Shown: positions 1 through 9,002, numbered from the stretch's first letter. The stretch is 39,493 bases of DNA from a cyanobacterium PCC 7702 (GCA_000332255.1 KB235926.1:3036882-3076374); one strand, 5' to 3'. Program-made: numbers and translations. The notes: generated from the sequence alone by a model not told the origin.

Positions 1-235
1 CAGACCAAGCCCGTTCAGCCCAAGCCTGACGAGCCATAGAATTGAGCTTGTTCGCCCAAGAGAATTCATCAGTCAGAACTTTGCAATAAGCGCTCAGTTC
101 GTATCGCCCGATTGCTTTGTTCTCGATCCAGTATTTGATGCAACAGTTGCGGACAAAACGTGCAGTAGGAATCGCTTCATCAAGCTTTTCGTATTGATGC
201 TTTTCGCCCTCAAGTTTTGCTTCAAATACCAGCAT
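1..235 (-). CDS. tnpB: TnpB (IS200/IS605 OrfB) transposase-family protein, 5' part only
   Basis: Reading leftwards from the ATG at 233-235, 78 codons are open to the window edge, so this is the N-terminus of a longer gene. The protein starts MLVFEAKLEG and contains ARFVRNCCIKYW and WANKLNSMARQAWAERAW, the conserved N-terminal segments of cyanobacterial IS605 OrfB/TnpB proteins. TnpB is the RNA-guided nuclease of these elements and is not itself the transposing enzyme. The RuvC-like catalytic residues and zinc finger lie outside the window, so activity cannot be judged. No TnpA is visible to the right of the start. The family call rests on recognised N-terminal sequence and is strong. Confidence 0.85.
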   Translation of the reverse strand, partial: MLVFEAKLEGEKHQYEKLDEAIPTARFVRNCCIKYWIENKAIGRYELSAYCKVLTDEFSWANKLNSMARQAWAERAWS

Positions 236-759
<524 letters not shown>

Positions 760-804
760 ATTCGGACACTTACTAAATCACGACACTTTGGAGGAGGAAC
801 ACTT

Positions 805-1044
805 ATGAAGACTGATTTTGATTTCCCGAAAAAGGATTTAATCGGACCCGTTGTTTTTCGACCCGATTTCAACAACTTTGAAACCATCAACGTCAACCAA
901 GCCTGGTCACTATTTTTCACGGCTGGTCAGGATGACAAGGCTTTGGGGCAGCAAAGGGAATTGGGTTGGTTTTTGACTAACTTATTAATTGCTGTAGGAT
1001 TAGCTGGAACTGTTTGGTCGATTTTCTTTAGCAATGTTGCATAG
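805..1044 (+). CDS. Small single-helix membrane protein downstream of hli, function unknown
   Basis: A 79-residue protein with a strong ribosome binding site (GGAGGAGGAA, eight bases before the ATG). Residues 1-50 are polar with aromatic residues (DFDFPKKD, FRPDFNNFETINVNQAW). Residues 54-75 form one membrane helix (LGWFLTNLLIAVGLAGTVWSIF). It lacks the Hli motif, so it is not simply a second Hli. I do not recognise a named family. Position right after hli, without a terminator until 1060-1100, suggests a shared transcript and a thylakoid role in light stress, but that is inference from context. The codon pattern, strong SD and following terminator argue that the gene is real. Confidence 0.75.
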   Translation: MKTDFDFPKKDLIGPVVFRPDFNNFETINVNQAWSLFFTAGQDDKALGQQRELGWFLTNLLIAVGLAGTVWSIFFSNVA

Positions 1045-1059
1045 CAAATTTACCCCAAT

Positions 1060-1100
1060 ATGAAGTCTTGGTTTCCACTACCGAGACTTCATTTATATAT
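1060..1100 (+). terminator. Rho-independent terminator of the hli unit
   Basis: ATGAAGTCT (1060-1068) pairs perfectly with AGACTTCAT (1084-1092), and TGG/CCG extends the stem by a T-G wobble and two GC pairs around a nine-base loop. A TTATATAT tract follows. It lies 16 bases after the stop at 1044 and before the convergent cbiO end at 1145, so it closes the hli unit and may work on both strands. Confidence 0.7.
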
Positions 1101-1144
1101 CAATTGATGTGGCTGGAATTTTTCTTTTTGTTGCTTGCGAAAAA

Positions 1145-1969
1145 TTATAAATATAGCTCTAACATTCTCTTTTGTAAACGCTGTGCAACTGCTTTTTCCT
1201 CAGAGGAAAAGTTACCGCAGAAAATTTCATACATCAACGGTACTCCCAATTCTAACTCTTCCAAAATTTTGCGTTCAGTAAATACGTCCTGGGGTTTACC
1301 TTCCAATACTATCTTACCTCTATCCATAACAAAAACCCAGTCCGCCCATTTATAAACTAAATTCAAATCGTGGGTTGCCATCAGCAAAGTCGTGCCATGG
1401 CTGTGGATTTTTTTCAAGATAGCCATTAAGTTACGAGTCTGCTTGATATCCAGGTATGCAGTTGGTTCATCTAGCATTAATAATTCTGGTTCGAGCACCA
1501 TCATATCTGCTATAGAGACTCGCTTTTTTTGGCCTAAACTCAGATGATGTACTGGTCTTTGCGCCAAAGAAAGCAGTTCGAATTCCACTAATGCTTGCTC
1601 CACTCGGATTTTGATTTCTGCTGCGGGTAAACCCAGATTGCACAAGCCATAGGAAATATCTTCTTCTACAGTAGAAGCTACTAACTGTTGTTCTGGGTCT
1701 TGAAATATGAGACCAACTTTTTGTCGTAATTTACTTAAGTAATTGCGAGTATAGCGTAATGGTTCACTGCGCCAACGTATAGTTCCGGAATCAGGCTTGT
1801 ATAGACCATTTGCTAATAGAAATAAAGTCGTTTTTCCGCAACCATTTTGACCAATTAATGCACATTTTTGACCGGATGGTATCTTGATTGTCAGACCGTT
1901 AAGAGCCGATTGTTGCGAGCCGGGATAGGTATAGTATACCTGGTCAAATTCGATTAAAAATTCCTGCAT
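1145..1969 (-). CDS. cbiO: Cobalt ECF transporter ATP-binding protein CbiO
   Basis: A 274-residue ABC ATPase that powers metal uptake through the CbiQ membrane subunit. Walker A is GQNGCGKTT at residues 40-48; the Q-loop region FQDPEQQL is typical of ECF/cobalt ATPases. The signature is LSLGQKKR and Walker B is LLMLDEPTAYLD, followed by the switch histidine in LLMATHDLN. It is the last gene of the minus-strand operon cbiM-cbiN-cbiQ-cbiO, and its start overlaps the end of cbiQ by 26 bases, which implies translational coupling. Specificity comes from CbiM/CbiN, so cobalt is favoured over nickel. All catalytic motifs are intact. Confidence 0.9.
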   Translation of the reverse strand: MQEFLIEFDQVYYTYPGSQQSALNGLTIKIPSGQKCALIGQNGCGKTTLFLLANGLYKPDSGTIRWRSEPLRYTRNYLSKLRQKVGLIFQDPEQQLVASTVEEDISYGLCNLGLPAAEIKIRVEQALVEFELLSLAQRPVHHLSLGQKKRVSIADMMVLEPELLMLDEPTAYLDIKQTRNLMAILKKIHSHGTTLLMATHDLNLVYKWADWVFVMDRGKIVLEGKPQDVFTERKILEELELGVPLMYEIFCGNFSSEEKAVAQRLQKRMLELYL

Positions 1970-2756
1970 TCCGACACAATTCTAATAATATTAATACTGC
2001 ACAGCCAAAAATTGCTTCTGTAAGATATCGCTGAGATGGGCGATAGCGACGAGGATGCCAAACTCGAAATTCATCTCTAAATCCTCGTGCTTCCAGTCCT
2101 AAAGAGAACTGATTGTACTGTTTGAGAGTTTGTTTTAGCAATTGTCCAATAAGTATTGCTAAACTTCTCATGCTAGCGCGCCAGGTGCGATAGCCATCGC
2201 GAGATTGTTGTGCAGTCCACAACTCACTGGCTGTTTTCAAGAGAATAAAAATAAACCTATACATTAGCAGCAATAATTCAGTTAAAAGTATAGGACATCC
2301 GAGTCGGCGTAGAATTTGCAGAATATCGGTGAAAGGAACAGTTAGCATCAAAAAGTACAGGCAAGAAACCGAAGCTAACGCTCTTGTGAAAATTGCCAAT
2401 GTTTGTTCGCTCCCGCTGCGACTAATGTAAATGTAATATTGTCCGAGAATAATTCCTGACCATGCATCAGACAGTACCTTTTGCAAGTCATTAATGGAGA
2501 CTGCATTGAGTATCAGTGCGGGTAAACTTGTCAACCAAAAAAAGCTAGCGAATATTAATAATTTTAAATAAATACCAGCAGGAATTCTGGCGTAAACAAC
2601 CGTCCAAACACCCATCCACAGCGCCGTCAAAATTTGTACTAATGGATGGGTAAAAAGGGAGATCGCAAGAGTAACGATCGCAAAAACCAGTTTATGTTCT
2701 GGTGGTATCTCTCTGAGTTTATTAGTATAGGCTAAAGTGTCTAGTTGCAGACTCAT
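1944..2756 (-). CDS. cbiQ: Cobalt ECF transporter transmembrane protein CbiQ
   Basis: A 270-residue protein with about five or six membrane helices, the usual size for CbiQ, the T-component that couples the ATPase to the substrate-binding subunit. Hydrophobic segments lie near residues 24-55, 64-85, 120-150 and 245-262. The cytoplasmic loop with LEARGFRD matches the conserved ECF T-component motif that contacts the ATPase; an upstream segment with QQSRDGYR may be the other coupling helix. The ATG overlaps the cbiN stop by four bases (ATGA), typical of coupled operon genes, and the 3' end overlaps cbiO. Metal specificity is inferred from its partners. Confidence 0.88.
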   Translation of the reverse strand: MSLQLDTLAYTNKLREIPPEHKLVFAIVTLAISLFTHPLVQILTALWMGVWTVVYARIPAGIYLKLLIFASFFWLTSLPALILNAVSINDLQKVLSDAWSGIILGQYYIYISRSGSEQTLAIFTRALASVSCLYFLMLTVPFTDILQILRRLGCPILLTELLLLMYRFIFILLKTASELWTAQQSRDGYRTWRASMRSLAILIGQLLKQTLKQYNQFSLGLEARGFRDEFRVWHPRRYRPSQRYLTEAIFGCAVLILLELCRNAGIFNRI

Positions 2757-3055
2757 TCATTATCTCTTTGCTGTTGGGAACGTCCCTTATATAAACCGAT
2801 TGCATAACCAATTACTCCAGCACCCAAAGCTGCTTGCAATGCAAATAAAAAACTCTCTATTTCACTGCTGGGTGGTTCGAATAAAGGTTGAAACCAAGGT
2901 TGGTATCCAGGTTTGACTTGACTGATAGCTTTTTGTGCTTGGTCATCGGAACCGCCAAATTTTGCACTGCGTAGAAATATTAAAGGTGTGACTGCTAAAG
3001 CTACCACTGCTAGTACTAACAGCCAGTTATTCCATCTTTTATGAGACTGTTTCAT
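2753..3055 (-). CDS. cbiN: Cobalt transport protein CbiN
   Basis: A 100-residue protein with two membrane helices, around residues 9-26 and 69-86, flanking an extracytoplasmic loop rich in polar and proline residues ([24 protein letters not shown]). This is the normal architecture of CbiN, the small accessory subunit that works with CbiM to load cobalt. Nickel systems usually have NikN or NikL instead, so CbiN is the best clue that the operon moves cobalt. It overlaps cbiM by 17 bases upstream and cbiQ by four bases downstream. The C-terminal tail is short and charged ([10 protein letters not shown]). Confidence 0.88.
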   Translation of the reverse strand: MKQSHKRWNNWLLVLAVVALAVTPLIFLRSAKFGGSDDQAQKAISQVKPGYQPWFQPLFEPPSSEIESFLFALQAALGAGVIGYAIGLYKGRSQQQRDNE

Positions 3056-3815
3056 TGCCTTGAGGTTCCCGTTTGATTAACTGCAACAATTGTAATTCTT
3101 GGGAATTGTAGGATTGCAGCCAGTTCCAGACTAGTATGGTGAGCAAACCTTGGCTAATTGCCAAAGGAACTTGAGTAATGGCAAAAATTCCGGCAAATTT
3201 GGTAAACGAAGCCATAAAACCGCCTACAGGAGCTGGAAAAGCCATAGCTAGCTGCATTGAGGTAATAATGTAGGTAACTAAATCTGCCAAAGCTGCTGCT
3301 AGAAATATGGCGATTCTTTGCTTGCCGGTAAGCCGTATCGTCAAATTATATACCCAATAAGCCACAAAGGGGCCGGCGATCGCCATTGAAAATGCGTTTG
3401 CTCCCAGTGTGGTAAGACCGCCATGGGCCAGTAGCAATGCTTGAAACAATAATACTAAACTGCCCAAAACCGACATCGCCAGTGGTCCGAACAAGACCGC
3501 ACCCAACCCCGTACCTGTAGGGTGAGAACAGCTACCTGTTACAGAAGGCATTTTTAAGGCTGATAGCACAAAAGTAAAAGCTCCGGCTAAACCCAGCAGC
3601 AACTTCAGTTGAGGATTTGCTTTGGTAATGCGAGTCAGCGATCGCAGTCCGAGTACAAAAAAGGGTAGTGCTACCACCCACCAAAAAATCGCCCACTGTA
3701 CTGGTAAAAAACCTTCCATAATGTGCATGGCGTAGGCGGGTTTGGGTAAGGCAACTACAAAGTACAAACTTACTAATGCCAGCCAAACTAACTTTGGTAT
3801 TCCTCGCTTTTTCAT
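3039..3815 (-). CDS. cbiM: Cobalt ECF transporter substrate-binding protein CbiM
   Basis: A 258-residue polytopic membrane protein and first gene of cbiMNQO. Residues 1-29 look like a signal peptide ending PAYA, so the mature protein would begin MHIMEGFLP. That is the conserved CbiM/NikM N-terminus, whose amino group and His (here His31) help bind the metal. A later segment [19 protein letters not shown] carries the second conserved His cluster typical of CbiM. Together with CbiN it forms the Co(II)-binding module feeding B12 synthesis. The upstream gap (3816-3932) is short, and I saw no B12 riboswitch box in it. A TATACT lies at 3840-3845 on this strand as a possible -10, without a convincing -35. 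Confidence 0.92.
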   Translation of the reverse strand: MKKRGIPKLVWLALVSLYFVVALPKPAYAMHIMEGFLPVQWAIFWWVVALPFFVLGLRSLTRITKANPQLKLLLGLAGAFTFVLSALKMPSVTGSCSHPTGTGLGAVLFGPLAMSVLGSLVLLFQALLLAHGGLTTLGANAFSMAIAGPFVAYWVYNLTIRLTGKQRIAIFLAAALADLVTYIITSMQLAMAFPAPVGGFMASFTKFAGIFAITQVPLAISQGLLTILVWNWLQSYNSQELQLLQLIKREPQGNETVS

Positions 3816-3932
3816 CTTTGTATCCCAGTAGATTTTGACTAGTATACAAATTCTGAAAATACTCTTTCACCAAAAAGTTAGCTTGACAGATGAGCCTATT
3901 CTGTATTGTTTAGCCAACAGTGCGATAATAAA

Positions 3933-3957
3933 GGCTTTTCCCAGCGAAGGAAAAGCC
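3933..3957 (-). terminator. Terminator after pentapeptide-repeat gene
   Basis: GGCTTTTCC (3933-3941) and GGAAAAGCC (3949-3957) form a perfect nine-base-pair stem around a seven-base loop. On the minus strand the stem is followed by TTTATTAT. It sits 36 bases after the stop of the pentapeptide gene (3993) and about 115 bases before the start of cbiM, so it separates the two minus-strand units. Confidence 0.7.
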
Positions 3958-3992
3958 CCTTTGATATTTAATTGCTGGCACAATTATCATCT

Positions 3993-4520
3993 TTAGGTTT
4001 TGAGATTTTTGTCTTCATCTAAGGTGATTCCTTCGAGATTAGTGTCGTTTAAGTTGACTTCGTTTAATTCCGCTTGGCTCAAGTCTGCTTGAGATAAATC
4101 TGCTTTTGCCAAATTAGCATGACTGAGGTCTGCTTCTTGTAAGGAAACTGCTTTTAGTTTCGCCTCTTGCAATTGTGCATTGCTAGCAGACGCGCCGATT
4201 AATTTTGCGATCGTCAAGTCCGCATGATGTAAATTTGCACCATCTAAGATCGCTTGTTCTAAGATTGCTCCATCCAATATAACCCCAGTCAAATTCGCTT
4301 CCGTAAGATTGGCTTGAGTTAAATTGGCTCCGTTCAAGTCAGCTTCAACTAGACTCGCTTTACTCAGATTTATTCCCCTTAGTTCTGCTCCGCTTAAATT
4401 AGCTCGGTCTAAAATTACTTCACTCAAATTAGCTCCTTCTAGGTATGCTTCACTCAGGTCTGCTCCTGTAAAGTCTCTTTTCCCTGCAGCATACTGTGCT
4501 AGTAATTCGCTTGCCTTCAT
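3993..4520 (-). CDS. Pentapeptide-repeat protein
   Basis: A 175-residue protein that from about residue 18 to 165 is almost wholly A(D/N)LxX repeats, such as GADLSEAYLEGANLSEV and QADLSQAELNEVNLND. Such repeats fold as a right-handed quadrilateral beta-helix. There is no signal peptide, membrane helix or second domain; the N-terminus (MKASELLAQYAAGKRDF) is a short helical cap. A slightly longer frame starts at an upstream GTG, but the ATG at 4518-4520 follows a GGTGGTAGGTG ribosome binding site and is preferred. The cellular role is unknown: cyanobacteria carry many of these, and gyrase protection is proven only for a few bacterial members. It follows a small SH3-like gene by 54 bases and probably shares its transcript. 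Confidence 0.85.
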   Translation of the reverse strand: MKASELLAQYAAGKRDFTGADLSEAYLEGANLSEVILDRANLSGAELRGINLSKASLVEADLNGANLTQANLTEANLTGVILDGAILEQAILDGANLHHADLTIAKLIGASASNAQLQEAKLKAVSLQEADLSHANLAKADLSQADLSQAELNEVNLNDTNLEGITLDEDKNLKT

Positions 4521-4574
4521 TATTGCACCTACCACCTACTGCGCTCAGTAATGTTTGTCCTCACTAACAAACAG

Positions 4575-4778
4575 CTAATTTTCAAGAGATTTGCTACCAA
4601 CTAAAAACTCAATATCCTTCCTTAGCAACTGGGCTTGCAGATTCTTTCCTGGAATTGGAAAAAGGACGTCAAAGCTACTGTGGTGGCATTGTAGAACTAT
4701 TCCCACCAAACCTTCTAGCAGCTCGTGGTTGATGTCGCGCGTAAGTCTTACTATGTCGTTTTCGGCAATCGCTGTCAT
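4575..4778 (-). CDS. Small SH3-like protein, DUF4926-type
   Basis: A 67-residue soluble protein, MTAIAENDIVRLTRDI at the N-terminus, followed by HELLEGLVGIVLQC and FDVLFPIPGKN. The pattern 'D-V-L-x-D ... GxxGxVV ... VEF' resembles DUF4926, a short SH3-like beta-barrel family. The match is from memory of the motif and is moderate. An upstream in-frame ATG at 4793 exists, but a GGAGG lies nine bases before the ATG at 4776-4778, so the shorter start is chosen. It probably forms a transcription unit with the pentapeptide-repeat gene downstream. The function is unknown. Confidence 0.65.
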   Translation of the reverse strand: MTAIAENDIVRLTRDINHELLEGLVGIVLQCHHSSFDVLFPIPGKNLQAQLLRKDIEFLVGSKSLEN

Positions 4779-5028
4779 GGCCGTAACCTCCATTTACTAC
4801 TAGTTAGGCAGGCTGTGATAACTGTATTAGGTCAAGCATGACACATTATTTTTTAATACATGTCCTTCTACAGCACTATATTGAATACTTATTATCTTTA
4901 CTGTTGACATAGACCTGGAGTAGGAAATTGCTAGTTGTCAGCTTCAGGACAAAAGGGAAAACGAACGCGATCGCCAAGAGAATAGAGGCGATGTGCCATC
5001 TAGCACGCTTTGCGAATACTTTTGTCGA
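4779..5028. other. Spacer between glmS stop and DUF4926-like gene
   Basis: It holds the minus-strand leader of the small DUF4926-like gene. A HIP1 octamer GCGATCGC lies near 4968. A minus-strand TTGACC near 4836 has no good -10 partner, so no promoter is called. No convincing terminator was seen after glmS, only a weak GTGC/GCAC stem near 4995. Confidence 0.3.
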
Positions 5029-6912
5029 TTATTCTACAGTCACGCTTTTAGCCAAATTCCGAGGCTGGTCAACGTCTAAACCGCGACGAGCAGCAATGTG
5101 ATAGGCTAATAGCTGTAAGGGAACAACCGTCAAGATAGGAGAAAGCAGTTCGTCTACTGGCGAGACGGGAATAATGTCGTTAAAGATTTCCGCTGCTTCT
5201 TTGTCGTTAACGGGAGTGACGCCGAGCAATCGAGAATCGCGAGCTTTGGCTTCTTGAGCGTTGGAGATTACCTTTTCGTAGACGCTTCCTGGCATAGCGA
5301 TCGCCACCACCGGTACCTTTGCATCTAGCAGGGCTATAGGACCGTGTTTCATTTCTCCTGCGGGGTAGCCTTCAGCGTGAATATAGCTGATTTCTTTTAA
5401 CTTCAATGCTCCTTCTAAAGCAATAGGAAAGTTTATTCCCCTGCCCACAAAGATAAAGTCTGTGGTCTCGGCAAAGTCGTGCGCCAACTGCTCGGTTAAG
5501 CGTTCCTGAGTTTCCAAATTCGTCTCAATTTCTTTGGGAATTTGCCACAATCCCTTGACAATATCTTCCCAGACGTCGGGAGCGACTGTTTGACGGCGAT
5601 AAGCTAAATCGAGCGCCAAGGCATAAAATGCCATTAATTGGGCGGTAAAGGTTTTCGTCGCCGCCACACCAATTTCAATTCCAGCCAGGGTATTAATTAT
5701 GTTGGGTACCATGTGTCCCAAAGTACTTTCCGGACGATTGGTAATTCCTAAAAGTCGTGGCTGATATTTTGGTTGTTTGTTTTGGCGGCGTTCTTTTTCC
5801 ATCGCCAAAGCTGCTAAAGTATCTGCTGTTTCCCCTGATTGGGTAACACCGATGGTGAGAGTGTTCGGGGTTAGGGGCGAGGGAGCGTAACGAAACTCAG
5901 AAGCGTACTGTACCTGGGTTGGAATTTGGGCTAGCTGCTCTAGTAAGTATTTACCTACCAAAGCTGCGTGCCAGCTCGTACCGCAGGCGACAATTTGAAT
6001 CTGCTCTAAATCTGCGTATAATTCATCGCTCAAACCTAAATTAATACTGGAAGAACCATTACTGTTAAAGTATGCTTCCAAGCAAGCTCTGACGACTCCC
6101 GGTTGCTCGTGGATTTCTTTGAGCATAAAGTGCTTGAATCCTTGCTTTTCCACCATCATGGGATTCAAGCTGAGCAAGCGGGGATGTTTTTTCAACCTCT
6201 GACCGGCAAAGTTGTAAATTTCAATACCCAAAGGAGTAAGACGGGCGATTTCACCATTTTCTAAGGGTAGCACCGCCCGAGTGTGGGAAATAATTGCAGG
6301 CGTATCAGAAGCGCAGAAAAACTCACCTTGACCAAAACCAACTACCAAAGGAGCTTGCTGGCGAACCACAATTAGTTCGTCGGGATAGTCAGCACAAATA
6401 ACTGCGATCGCAAATGCTCCCTCTAGTTTGTTTACTGCTTTTTTTACTGCTTCTAAAAATACAAACTCAGAATTACTTTCACCGCGGGCTATTTCTTCTT
6501 TTAGAAACTGAGCAATTAAATGGGGTATAACTTCTGTATCTGTGTCCGAGCGGAACTGATGTCCGTTAGCTTTGAGTTGTTCGCGCAGATCGCGGTAATT
6601 TTCGATAATCCCATTCTGCACTACTGCTACGCGGTTGGCGGTATCGGTGTGAGGATGGGCATTATATTCTTCTGGTTTACCATGAGTTGCCCAGCGAGTA
6701 TGACCAATTCCTATTCGAGCAGGTGTTTGTAGGTGTTCTAATTTAGAACGCAAATTGTATAATTTTCCCTTGGCTCGAACGCAATGAATCTTGTCTTCCC
6801 ATATCGTTGCTATTCCCGCGGAATCGTAACCTCGATACTCTAGTTTTTCCAGTCCAGATAACAAAATTTCCGTTGCTGCTTGAGTGCCAATGTAGCCTAC
6901 GATACCGCACAT
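5029..6912 (-). CDS. glmS: Glutamine-fructose-6-phosphate aminotransferase (isomerizing)
   Basis: This enzyme makes glucosamine-6-phosphate from fructose-6-phosphate and glutamine, the entry step to UDP-GlcNAc for peptidoglycan and lipopolysaccharide. The protein is 627 residues, normal for GlmS. It begins MCGIVGYIG, where Cys2 becomes the N-terminal nucleophile of the glutaminase domain; the frame runs four codons further upstream, but only the ATG before TGC fits. The glutaminase motifs GIGHTRWATHG and NGIIENY are present. The second half holds two SIS sugar-isomerase domains (ACGTSWHAA, TQSGETADT, EGALKLKEISY), and the C-terminus LAKSVTVE is the conserved tail. No glmS ribozyme is expected in cyanobacteria and none was noticed. 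It lies downstream of psaC on the same strand but behind a terminator. Confidence 0.97.
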   Translation of the reverse strand: MCGIVGYIGTQAATEILLSGLEKLEYRGYDSAGIATIWEDKIHCVRAKGKLYNLRSKLEHLQTPARIGIGHTRWATHGKPEEYNAHPHTDTANRVAVVQNGIIENYRDLREQLKANGHQFRSDTDTEVIPHLIAQFLKEEIARGESNSEFVFLEAVKKAVNKLEGAFAIAVICADYPDELIVVRQQAPLVVGFGQGEFFCASDTPAIISHTRAVLPLENGEIARLTPLGIEIYNFAGQRLKKHPRLLSLNPMMVEKQGFKHFMLKEIHEQPGVVRACLEAYFNSNGSSSINLGLSDELYADLEQIQIVACGTSWHAALVGKYLLEQLAQIPTQVQYASEFRYAPSPLTPNTLTIGVTQSGETADTLAALAMEKERRQNKQPKYQPRLLGITNRPESTLGHMVPNIINTLAGIEIGVAATKTFTAQLMAFYALALDLAYRRQTVAPDVWEDIVKGLWQIPKEIETNLETQERLTEQLAHDFAETTDFIFVGRGINFPIALEGALKLKEISYIHAEGYPAGEMKHGPIALLDAKVPVVAIAMPGSVYEKVISNAQEAKARDSRLLGVTPVNDKEAAEIFNDIIPVSPVDELLSPILTVVPLQLLAYHIAARRGLDVDQPRNLAKSVTVE

Positions 6913-6948
6913 TGCCCACACCACCTTATCTTAGAACAATTAAATTCC

Positions 6949-6954
6949 AGTATA
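6949..6954 (-). promoter_or_regulatory. Possible glmS -10 box
   Basis: On the minus strand TATACT lies 37 bases upstream of the glmS ATG and beyond the terminator at 7020, so glmS probably has its own promoter here. No good -35 was found at standard spacing. Confidence 0.3.
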
Positions 6955-6989
6955 GTTGCTAGCACAAAATCTGACTTTGGCAAAGCAAG

Positions 6990-7020
6990 CAAAGAAAGAA
7001 AAAAAGGAGCAAGCAGCTCC
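6990..7020 (-). terminator. Terminator between psaC and glmS
   Basis: On the minus strand GGAGC (7020-7016), a five-base loop and GCTCC (7010-7006) are followed by TTTTTTTCTTTCTTT. The stem is short but GC-rich and the T tract is long. It would end psaC transcription before glmS, although it is 228 bases after the psaC stop. Confidence 0.65.
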
Positions 7021-7090
7021 GTGCAATCCTAGATGTAGTTGACGCTGTTGTCCTGTTCTTACTGTTTGGGAATTTAATTTAATTTGGTAT

Positions 7091-7158
7091 TAGTAGGGTG
7101 GATCCGCTCGCTGCCCGTCAATGTAGCAACTGAGTGGCCAGAAATACCCACCCCACTA
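7091..7158. repeat. Imperfect palindrome, possible dispersed repeat or RNA hairpin
   Basis: TAGTAGGGTGG (7091-7101) pairs with CCACCCCACTA (7148-7158) at 10 of 11 positions, enclosing 46 bases with smaller complementary pieces. Short elements ending in GTGGGGTGGG-like arms are common between genes in filamentous cyanobacteria, so this may be a small mobile or dispersed repeat. It may also act as part of the psaC 3' untranslated region. Only one copy was seen in the window. Confidence 0.45.
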
Positions 7159-7247
7159 TTATTAAAAAAGTGCAAAAAAGTGCTTGCTATTTCAGCAGTG
7201 ACATTTCCACACGTGAAAGCAGGTTTAGGTTTACCTTTAACAAGAAG

Positions 7248-7535
<288 letters not shown>

Positions 7536-7743
7536 CTAATCAAGGCTTAGTTTACCGCAGTGGCTTGTCCGTCGTAATCAAAAGGCTACATAACTTCAAA
7601 CAACGTAATAAGCACCCAGATAAGATACTAATTCACTCAAATAAGTTGAAAACGCCGTTCAGGCGGTGTAGAATTACAAGGGGGAATTCGACCTTTGATG
7701 AAAAGTTTAAATCTTTGCCCATCTGTTTCTGGGGCAAGATTAT

Positions 7744-8898
7744 TTAAAATCTCGATTTTTCCAAGGCTTTTTTTCTGATCTTGTCGAGAACAGACCAATA
7801 CCAATCTCTATCGTTTAATAAGGCATGAATGATAAATTTGAGATTCTCTTTGTTATCGGGAAATAAGGGTCGAAAACCTGTTTGAAGTAGTTTTTGGGGA
7901 TTACCCCATGTGTGAACAACATAATTCTTCATACTTTGCGGAACCTCGGTTTCAACAATAATAGGTTTCATTGTTGGTGGTAAAAGAGCTTCCACTTGTG
8001 CGATCATCTCTCGCACCGAAACAGGTTTTCCTTGTCCGATATTGTATGTAAGACTGGAGATATCATCAACGGTAGGGCTACAAACAGGTAAAGTCAATAA
8101 ATGCAAAATTGCTCGCGCAACTTCCGGTGCAAAAATAATATCTCTTGTTTGCTCTCCCGCTGCAAAATAATTCGGTTGTTGCCAAACTGCAAATGGTTTT
8201 CTTTCTAGGGCATGCCATAATATTTGCGTGTAGAGATTGCCCAAATTTTTCTTGTGCTGCTCTGTGACACCATAAACAGAAAAAAATCTGCAAATACAAA
8301 CTACTAAATTATGGCAAAGGGCTTGCTGGATGGCCATTTCCTCCATCATAATTTTTGCAAGTTCGTAAAGGGAAGCAGGCCATACTTTTTGTGTTTCTAC
8401 CGAAGGAAGTTGCTTGTATAAACTACTTGTACTTGCAAAGAGCAGTTTAATTTTACAAGAGACGCACCATTCTAATGTTGCTTTCCAAATTTTAATTTCT
8501 TCTATGACATCACTCAAATTTTCGAATAAAGGAGCGCTAGAGCGTCCTCCTACAAAAACGACTATGTCTGGGTTGAGCAAGGGATTTTGCGAATATTGAA
8601 GATGTGTTCTTGTATCAACGCGATCGCGTAGTGCTTTGGGTAAGTTCTCTCGCTTTCCCAATCGCAGATCGTCGTTAATATAAATATTCTCAATCGGAAA
8701 GCCAAATTCGTAAAGTTTTCCTGCTATATGGGAACCAACTTGACCGCAGCCTCCCATAATAGTAATTTTTTTGTCTTTCCAACTGGAAATTTTTTCTAAA
8801 AGTTGGTCATTTACGGTTTTAGTAATGTACCAATCTTCTATTTCTTCCCTGGAATATGGTAATTCGATCTGTTGTTCTAACACGATTGTGTTTACCAA
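7744..8898 (-). CDS. NAD(P)-dependent epimerase/dehydratase, extended SDR family
   Basis: A 384-residue protein with a Rossmann nucleotide-binding motif GGCGQVGSH (Gly49, Gly52, Gly55) after a roughly 43-residue N-terminal extension. The SDR active site is present, with the Ser region FASTSSLY and a YELAK Tyr-xxx-Lys motif around residue 180. These are the hallmarks of extended SDRs such as UDP-sugar or dTDP-sugar epimerases and dehydratases. The substrate cannot be named; the later part (RFFSVYG, YNIGQGKPVSVREM) resembles nucleotide-sugar epimerases. The N-terminal extension is unusual for the family. It is flanked by a 250-base gap on the psaC side, and no glycosyltransferases are adjacent, so no pathway can be assigned from context. 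Confidence 0.8.
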   Translation of the reverse strand: MVNTIVLEQQIELPYSREEIEDWYITKTVNDQLLEKISSWKDKKITIMGGCGQVGSHIAGKLYEFGFPIENIYINDDLRLGKRENLPKALRDRVDTRTHLQYSQNPLLNPDIVVFVGGRSSAPLFENLSDVIEEIKIWKATLEWCVSCKIKLLFASTSSLYKQLPSVETQKVWPASLYELAKIMMEEMAIQQALCHNLVVCICRFFSVYGVTEQHKKNLGNLYTQILWHALERKPFAVWQQPNYFAAGEQTRDIIFAPEVARAILHLLTLPVCSPTVDDISSLTYNIGQGKPVSVREMIAQVEALLPPTMKPIIVETEVPQSMKNYVVHTWGNPQKLLQTGFRPLFPDNKENLKFIIHALLNDRDWYWSVLDKIRKKALEKSRF

Positions 8899-8943
8899 AT
8901 ATTGCAGCAGCTATGATGCGGTTGGCCGAATCTTGCTTGCACT

Positions 8944-8975
8944 GCGCTGGTAAAGACTCGGATTATACCCAGCGC
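8944..8975 (-). terminator. Hairpin after small protein gene, possible terminator
   Basis: GCGCTGG (8944-8950) and CCAGCGC (8969-8975) form a perfect seven-base stem. It sits just after the stop at 9003 on the minus strand. There is no T tract, so factor-independent termination is doubtful and it may only stabilise the transcript end. Confidence 0.35.
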
Positions 8976-9002
8976 CTTGTGGAAAAGCAATAATTGCAGC
9001 AT

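Noticed and set aside
3532-3873. 113-codon minus-strand frame inside cbiM
   Set aside because: Out-of-frame shadow of cbiM, which has clear family motifs.
5029-7020. glmS ribozyme or metabolite control upstream of glmS
   Set aside because: The glmS ribozyme is a Firmicutes-type element and the upstream gap shows only a terminator and a possible -10.
7565-7747. 60-codon plus-strand frame between psaC and the SDR gene
   Set aside because: No ribosome binding site, no recognisable sequence, and it runs antisense into the SDR gene end.
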